A DNA stretch of 64,000 nt, taken from positions 27,260,561 to 27,324,560 of the forward strand of contig NC_080564.1 in NCBI RefSeq assembly GCF_030253575.1, given 5' to 3'. Below the pieces are notes generated by a model. It was not told where the DNA came from. It worked only from the letters and a program-made list of their open reading frames with translations, and made no database searches. Both the position numbers and the translations under genes were made by a program. This document shows, piece after piece, positions 58,026-64,000 of this stretch (positions within the stretch are counted from its first letter, which is position 1; the number at the start of each line of letters is the position of its first letter). Source of the stretch: Rhododendron vialii. Lineage: Eukaryota > Streptophyta > Magnoliopsida > Ericales > Ericaceae.

Positions 58026-60451
58026 AATACATATGAGCAAGGGCTCGGGATTCGTTCCTTTTTCCCCCACATTGTAATTCTTCAATATATATCCTGAACT
58101 CTCATTTGGTCTCGGAGGCGTGGACCTAGGCAATTGGGTGCTGAACCACATAAATATCTTTATCTTCCCGTTTTGTTTGTGTGGGCCTTATACTTTTGGG
58201 GTTGCTTTTGTTTTTAGTGGGACTAAAAATCCCAACAGTGGTCCATACGCATAACGGCATAAGTTTTTTTGGTGAGTTGGTCTACTAACAAAAAGAGTTG
58301 AAAGCCAGTATGAGAAGATTTTGATCATATTGTAAGCATAAGTACCTTAAGCAGCTAGGCCGAAACATTTTCCTGTTGACAACATATGCCTGAGCATACT
58401 TGAGTTAAAATGCATTTGCTATTCCAATAACATTTCCGATTAATGCCGCTCTTGATGTTTACTGCATTCAACTGCTAAAGCTTTTGTCGTGCTCTTTGCA
58501 GATTGCTTTCACAGGATCAACTGAAACAGGCCAGATTGTTCTTGAATTGGCTGCAAAAAGCAATCTTAAACCAGTGACATTAGAGCTTGGAGGGAAATCT
58601 CCGTTCATTGTATGTGAGGATGCTGACGTCGATAAGGCAGTGGAGCTTGCCCACTTTGCTTTGTTCTTTAATCAGGTTTGATCATTAACTTCACCTCAAC
58701 AGTTGGATGTGAAGGAAGAATTGGCATGAAATGGTTAGCAATTTCACAGGGACAATGTTGCTGTGCGGGTTCTCGCACATTTGTGCATGAACGCGTATAC
58801 GATGAGTTCCTGGAGAAATCAAAAGCACGTGCTATGAGGCGTATTGTTGGTGATCCCTTCAAGTCAGGTGTTGAGCAAGGTCCTCAGGTATTGGCCCTTC
58901 CGACTCTCTTTTTTTCTAAATTGTATACTTCTGTCTTCTCCTGTCCTTGTCAATTGAAATAGTTGATCCAAATTTAAATCCTGTTCGTTTTATTCTCATA
59001 AAATAAAAGTTGTATGAAAGGCCTTGGGGCTGTCAAGTCATGTTTTTTGTGAACCTTAAATCCCAGATCGACTCGGAGCAATTTGAGAAGGTTCTCAGGT
59101 ACATAAGATCTGGTGTTGAAAGCAGTGCTACCCTTGAATGTGGCGGTGGAAGACTAGGCTCCAAAGGCTACTACATCCAGCCCACTGTTTTCTCAAATGT
59201 GCAGGTACTATCCATTCTGCTTTTGAATGCCTCCATATAAGTGGTCTGAACTCAAGTATCAGTTCTTAGAGGTGATTCTGTTAACTGTCAGCTGAAATAC
59301 ATTATGACTTCTTTATCAATTAGGATGACATGTTGATAGCACAAGATGAAATCTTTGGTCCCGTGCAGTCGATCTTGAAATTCAAGTGAGTTGCTTAATT
59401 TCTAGCATTTCTAGTTAATAGTTATTGGATTTCAAAGTTCTCTCTTTCTTCATTAAGCCATAAAGACTAAGATGATCATTCTAGCATTTCTAGTTAATAG
59501 TTATTGGATTTCAAAGTTCTCTCTTTCTTCATTAAGCCATAAAGACTAAGATGATCAGTTGCAGCAATTGTATCACTAAGTTCGGGGGGGGGGGGGGGGG
59601 TTGGGGGGGGTGTGTGTGTGTGTGTGTGTGTGATCCAATCAAAGGGGAAAAGTGCAAAGAAGTAAATCAGATTTCTTCCCTAGTGAGAATCTTTTAATTG
59701 ATAGCCTAAGATGAGCTCACTTGCAGAAATCCTATAACCAGACCAAATTATACGACTAGTAATCAATGGCGGACAAGGGCAGGGGCAGATGCAGAGTAGG
59801 GGCCGTGCCCATTGAACTTTAGATAAGTTCACCTGAAGTGATAGGTGAGAAAGAATTGATTATCTTAAGCTATATGTGCCCCCGCTATGTAAATTTCTTG
59901 GTCAGCCACTGGATATTGGCTGGGGACTATGGCAATCCCAAAGCTCGGAAGTTATTTATAATTTTACTTGTTTTCGCTATTAGGTCATTTAACCTTTCAA
60001 AAAAAGCAGCAGCATGATTCCTGCGTCCACCAGCGAAGCTAAGCACGCACAAAACTGAATTAAAAGAAAGTGCCCAAGCTGTGAAACTTATTACAGAATA
60101 CAGATCTCATTTGGAAGAAATAGCTTCTAGTTTATTGTTGTAGTGAAACATCTCTCACATGCTTTGTTCAATTCCAGTGACCTCGGTGACGTTATCAAGA
60201 GGGCAAATGCAACAAGATACGGGCTAGCTGCTGGAGTTTTCACTAACAATGTGGATACTGCAAACACCTTGTCTCGCGCACTGAGGGCCGGGACTGTGTG
60301 GGTCAATTGCTTCGATGTCTTCGATGCTGCAATTCCCTTTGGCGGCTACAAGATGAGCGGGGTTGGCAGGGAAAAGGGTATCTACAGCCTTCACAACTAC
60401 TTGCAGGTTAAGGCTGTCGTTACTCCTCTGAAGAATCCGGCATGGTTGTAA
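53880..60451 (+). CDS. ALDH2B: Mitochondrial aldehyde dehydrogenase, ALDH2 family
   Basis: NAD+-dependent oxidation of acetaldehyde and other aldehydes to acids in the mitochondrial matrix, as a tetramer; plant ALDH2B acts in ethanol fermentation, notably in pollen. Eleven exons: 53880-53964, 55266-55403, 55548-55690, 55808-55961, 56186-56415, 57342-57431, 58502-58675, 58750-58887, 59067-59204, 59324-59385, 60178-60451; phases join throughout, giving 541 residues (Arabidopsis ALDH2B4 has 538). Arg/Ser/Leu-rich presequence ([15 protein letters not shown]) and [11 protein letters not shown] before the mature part. Motifs: [22 protein letters not shown] (283-290), catalytic Glu308 in LELGGKSP and Cys342 in GQCCCAGSR; their spacing of 34 equals Glu268-Cys302 of human ALDH2. 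The end PLKNPAWL is typical. Intron 6 carries a truncated copia LTR. No disabling change seen. 2B4 versus 2B7 cannot be settled. Confidence 0.95.
54179..54208. repeat. (CT)n microsatellite in ALDH intron 1
   Basis: 30-base CT run followed by acacatacacaca. Confidence 0.95.
54765..55190. repeat. Diverged direct duplication in ALDH intron 1
   Basis: Two copies of about 190 bp share cacgtgtgac, tttttgagttc, gaatgggcccgctttt/gaatggacccactttg, atcatgtaaaaactt, caattggtaataagtg. Possibly old repeat DNA; class unknown. Confidence 0.55.
57652..58237 (+). mobile_element. Truncated copia LTR in ALDH intron 6, 586 bp
   Basis: Begins TGTTGG and ends ATCCCAACA. The 3' part carries the copia-type block ggaggcgtggacctaggcaa...gctgaaccacataaat. 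It is followed by gTGGT, the first bases of a tRNA-iMet primer site, before the sequence diverges. Flanking pentamers gctgg and gtggt do not match, so it looks like a deletion remnant, not a clean solo LTR. A GA run lies at 57986-58022. Confidence 0.7.
59401..59558. repeat. 79-bp tandem duplication in ALDH intron 10
   Basis: Two identical copies starting tctagcatttctagttaata, just after the exon 10 donor. Identity suggests a recent event. Confidence 0.95.
59584..59632. repeat. G run and (GT)n microsatellite
   Basis: 17 G, TT, 8 G and then 11 GT-type dinucleotides in ALDH intron 10. Confidence 0.95.
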
Positions 60452-61439
60452 ATCTCTTTGTGCTACCTTGTTCTGGTCTTGAACATGCTTGTTTGTGAAT
60501 AAGTTTGGGTTACATCTACACGTTGGTCTACGCTTTAAAAGGGTAAGTATTGATATCCAAATGAGGACATGCTACTTGTTTTTGCTTGACTGATTCAAAT
60601 GTTATGTATGGATTGATATCCCAATATTTTCTTTTTGGTAAATAAGCTTATCAATACTAGATACTCCCTCCATCCCATAATATTTGTCTGGTCCGCAAAA
60701 CAAGAACGTAAAAATAATACAATTTTTGCAAAAAAAATTAAAAGTTTTTTTTAACAATTTACTAGATATCGATGAGTTCTTTTAATTTATGAAAAAAATT
60801 CAAAATTTGAATTTTTTCTTGAGAGAAATGCATTATTTTTTAGTCTCCGTTTTGCGGACTAGACAAATAATTTGGGATGGAGGGAGTATCATAATTCTGT
60901 GATGTATCTGAAGGAATTTTGAAGGATGGAGTCAGTTTCTCACCTCGAATGTGATCCGGCTTGTGCATTTCTGTGGCATGACAAGAAAAATGCAGATGAT
61001 GAAGTTTTGCTTTGTACTCTACTCAATGTTTTTGGAAGTAAATTCCAAGAAGTTGAAATGCGCAGATGCACTTGGTTAGGAGTCATTACTAAATGTCACA
61101 TGATGTGTGTGCGTGAGCTAGGTCTGATCCCAATTTTTTGGGGCCCTAGCCAAATTCTAAAAATGAGGCCGTTCTCAGTATCAAGATATACAATACAATT
61201 TTAACCCAAAAAAAAGAAGAAGAAGAGACAAACGATCACAATATTTAAAAGGCAAAATTATATAAAGTACTTATCATTATATAAGAACACAAAATACGAA
61301 GTCTCAAAAAAACTTATCATCACAAGAACGCATGAGTATCATTACAATATTACTCTTGTTGTGTTTTTAGAAGCAAAAGTATCGGTTAGACTCCTCTTCC
61401 ACCAAGTCATTTTAAATCGATAACATGGATAACCAATTA
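60452..61439. other. 3' flank of ALDH2B and intergenic DNA
   Basis: Contains a Stowaway MITE (60664-60886). 60926-61120 has an open frame with no family resemblance. ttttttggggccctagcc near 61133 resembles the GGCCCTAG-type end of the hAT element whose transposase relic follows. Confidence 0.4.
60664..60886. mobile_element. Stowaway MITE, 223 bp
   Basis: Ends CTCCCTCCATCCCATAATAT and, inverted, CTCCCTCCATCCCAAATTAT, with TA at 60662-60663 and 60887-60888. Confidence 0.93.
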
Positions 61440-62033
61440 ATCTCACATTGTTGATCGAATATGAGATTTGATCATTTTCAGCTTCGAAAAGCTTCTTTCT
61501 CCGAGGCAACGGTAACTGGTATAGTCAAAAGAACTCTATTAGCATTGCACAAATTTGGGAAAGAACTCTCCATTTAGTTCAAATGATTGAGCACCTCAAT
61601 TGGTTTCTTCACTTCTCTTGGCAATGTTTCTTCTTTCAAGACTTTTGTCAATTGTTTGATTCTTCTTCAATCTTCTCTCCAATTCAATCCATTTGCTCAT
61701 GCAAGTAAGGTGCTCACAATTATTTTCATGACCTTTAAGCCTAACACCAATATTTTTCCAGTCTTTAAATCCTTCATTGGCCAACTGAGTCTTGTTTCCT
61801 TCTTGCTTGAACAATTTGCAACAAAAGCAAAACACTCTATTCAGAGCCTCTGAGTATACTAGCCATTTTCTATCGTGTTTCTCTCCATTAGGTAAATGGC
61901 AAATGTAGTGCACAGAAGAGAAATGTCTACTCTTCTCGTCGCCATCCTTAGGAAAGTTAGCATCGCCATCTCTTCTTACGGGACCTCTTTCCACTAATAA
62001 GTCCCTTAATTTCTGATCAATCTTATCTCAATT
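61440..62033 (-). pseudogene. hAT transposase relic (ZMYM1/TTF zinc-finger type)
   Basis: Minus-strand frames match a widespread plant hAT transposase. The N-terminal TTF-type finger segment (DGDEKSRHFSSVHY, RKWLVYSEALNRVFCFCCKL, GHENNCEHLTCMSKW) spans about 61620-61994. An in-frame TGA at 62028-62030 replaces the Trp expected after DIDDPSN. Downstream, after NQTIDKSLE, the sequence jumps to the C-terminal dimerisation part (FPNLCNANRVLLTIPVTVAS and FRKLKMIKSHIRSTM, 61450-61560) in another frame, so the catalytic middle is deleted. No active product is possible. The relic presumably belongs to an element running from about 61100 to 63000 (ggccctag/ggaccctag ends). Confidence 0.75.
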
Positions 62034-63077
62034 ACTTGGATCATCAATGTCTGAAGGTGCACATTCTACATTCAAGTCTTCGTTTTGATTTACCCCACTC
62101 AAATTTCCATTACTGCTCTCATTCATACATTGATAGGCTTCCTCACCCCTCACCCCTCCCCAAATCTCCACATTCTTCTTCTTCATTCACCAAGTTTTCA
62201 GTAACACCTTTCACCAAATTTTCATGCTCTTCAACCGAGCTTGCTATTTTTTTTGTTACTTGAAAAGAACTTATCCATATCTCCATTTTGAGACTTAATT
62301 AATGCGATGGGTACTTTCTAGGAGGCATGATGCACCTAATTGAAAAGGAAAAGAGGCATTATAACTTAAGTAATGTATCTGCATACTTCCCAAATAATTG
62401 ACTATAATACTATAACACCACAAAAGTTAAAGCTTATACTAAATAATCCATCAATATCAATACACGATTAGTTTAATATATGCAAATAATATTCAATACC
62501 CACACAAGCACATATGGGATGATATCCTCTCCAGTTACTGTCCGTACAGTCTACATTTTTTTCTCACATTATAGCATAGTCCTACCGGTAAGAGTATTCT
62601 TGTGGAATCCATACTTGCGAAACACCTCCCGCAACTTTCTCCGATAGTAATGAAAATTGGATTTAAGAGCCTTACTAGGAATTGGACCAGTCTATTTGGG
62701 CTTTTAAAAACCCCAACCCAGCATAACACTAACGACAATGATAACCTCAGCTCTACGGACGGAAAATAATATGTAAAAGGTGCATCAATATTCGAGAAAA
62801 ATATATAAATATTTGTGAAAATGTATTAAAATCTACAAGATATGTATTAATATCCGAACTTATTTAGCATTATCTGCATATTATATTATGCCTACTAGAC
62901 GGAGATTAGCAAGACCCCAAAACACTAAATATAATAGTGAGCCCGTTTTTGGGGGACCCTAGACAATGGCCTCGTGGGCCAGCCAGGCTGAGCCTAGAGT
63001 GAGTGAAAGTGGGAGCAAGAGCATGAAAGCACTTTTTGAAAACATTTCAAACTACTAAAATTTCTAAGAGCTAAGAT
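62034..63077. other. Remainder of the hAT relic and intergenic DNA
   Basis: 62034-62270 may be the frayed N-terminal coding part of the transposase on the minus strand. 62930-62995 (ttttgggggaccctagacaa...gggccagcc) resembles the family's terminus. Nothing else recognised. Confidence 0.4.
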
Positions 63078-63408
63078 TAGGGGTGATAAACGAGCCAAAA
63101 CGAGTTGAGCAGGTTGATCAAGTTTGGTTTGAAAATTTAACGAGTTTCAAAATTATGTTTGAGCTTAGCTTGTTTATGAGATGAGCCGATCTCAAACGAG
63201 CTTTAATCAGGCCAAACAGGAGCCGATCTCAAGTAACGTGAATTTTTTTATACATAATAAGATGAGTAGTAGTTTGTTCAAGTTTGGCTTGAAATCTTGA
63301 CGAGCTTCAAAAAATGTTCAAGCTCATTAACAAACCACTCTTTAAACAAGCTTTCAACAGATGAACACGAGTTTAGACTCGAGTAGCTTGGTTCGTTTAG
63401 CAACCCTA
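63078..63408. mobile_element. hAT-like MITE, 331 bp
   Basis: TAGGGGTGATAAACGAGCC at the left and, inverted, TAGGGTTGCTAAACGAACC at the right (15 of 19 pair). Flanking octamers gctaagat and actagaat match only 5 of 8, so the copy is old. Same family as 42594-42873. Confidence 0.72.
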
Positions 63409-64000
63409 ACTAGAATTGAGAGCGGAAATGTAGAGCGATATATGGTCAGGAATGGGGGAGTCCCACCAAGACCTAGGTCATGGCTAATGATAATGAGCAT
63501 GGCAATTATACAAAACTTTTGGCAAAACCCAATCCAATTATTGAGACTAAGGAAAAACCTTTAGTGGACTTTGAATGGTACCTGATGGACTTTCGACTCC
63601 TCCATTATCACTTTGGATGAAATCAGTGTCTGTATGATAATGTGTTTGAATTCATAAGTCTCTACTTAGCTTAAATTTGATTTTCTTGATTATTGAACGC
63701 AAAATGTATATAGGCATTGTAAGAAAATAATATGGGGATTTGTAGGTTGAGAATAGTCCACAAATGCGAGCTAAAAACGAATAACCCATTATCGATCATA
63801 GCCACTATTGCTCATACTCACTTGATAGATTGGAGAAGGAAACAAGTACATATCATAAACGGTAAAACATTCAGCCATTTTGTGTGATATTTAGGACTGC
63901 AAAATTAGCTGAGTCTAAGTTAAGTGGTAAGTTGGTTTTATTAAGATTTTAACTTGCAAAGTTAACCCGTTCTAAACTATTTGAAGACTGTACTTAAGTA
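63409..64000. other. Intergenic, nothing recognised
   Basis: No gene or repeat that I can support. Confidence 0.45.

Overview
The window looks like nuclear DNA of a flowering plant, probably a eudicot. Genes carry GT-AG introns, the non-coding DNA is AT-rich and packed with small transposons, and the conserved genes are plant families (RDR2, a group III CNGC, ALDH2B, an LRR-III receptor-like kinase). I cannot name the species.

Layout. 1-3281: 5' half of a Ty1/copia retrotransposon on the minus strand, with 5' LTR, tRNA-iMet primer site and a Gag-Pol frame that is open to the window edge. 3282-12558: no intact gene; a 2.3-kb hAT-like element with GTGCC-rich subterminal arrays and a fold-back MITE nested in it, several MITEs and a TPR-like gene scrap. 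12559-15684: an LRR receptor-like pseudokinase in two exons. 18150-28993: two diverged copies of one unit in tandem. Each starts with an LTR-like leader and a tRNA-iMet primer-site motif; unit 1 then encodes a B3-like DNA-binding protein and unit 2 has lost that part. Unit 2 is also split by a 2.74-kb Mutator-like insertion whose empty site survives in unit 1. 30402-37398: RDR2 in four exons, with a Mutator-type MITE ending 75 bp before its ATG. 38683-39105: small conserved plant protein, minus strand. 42083-48278: CNGC18/16-like channel in six exons. 48657-53398: dense block of MITEs and fold-back elements with a 102-bp TA tract at a palindrome apex. 53880-60451: mitochondrial aldehyde dehydrogenase ALDH2B in eleven exons. 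61440-62033: broken hAT transposase. The rest is AT-rich intergenic DNA.

The genes are independent transcription units, not a cluster with a shared function. The recurring theme is transposons and their control: RDR2 makes the double-stranded RNA for 24-nt siRNAs that silence such elements, and it sits among many of its likely targets, one of them in its own promoter-proximal DNA.

Exon models were built by hand from splice dinucleotides, phase continuity and family knowledge; no alignment or expression data were available. Transposon boundaries rest on terminal inverted repeats and target-site duplications read directly from the sequence.
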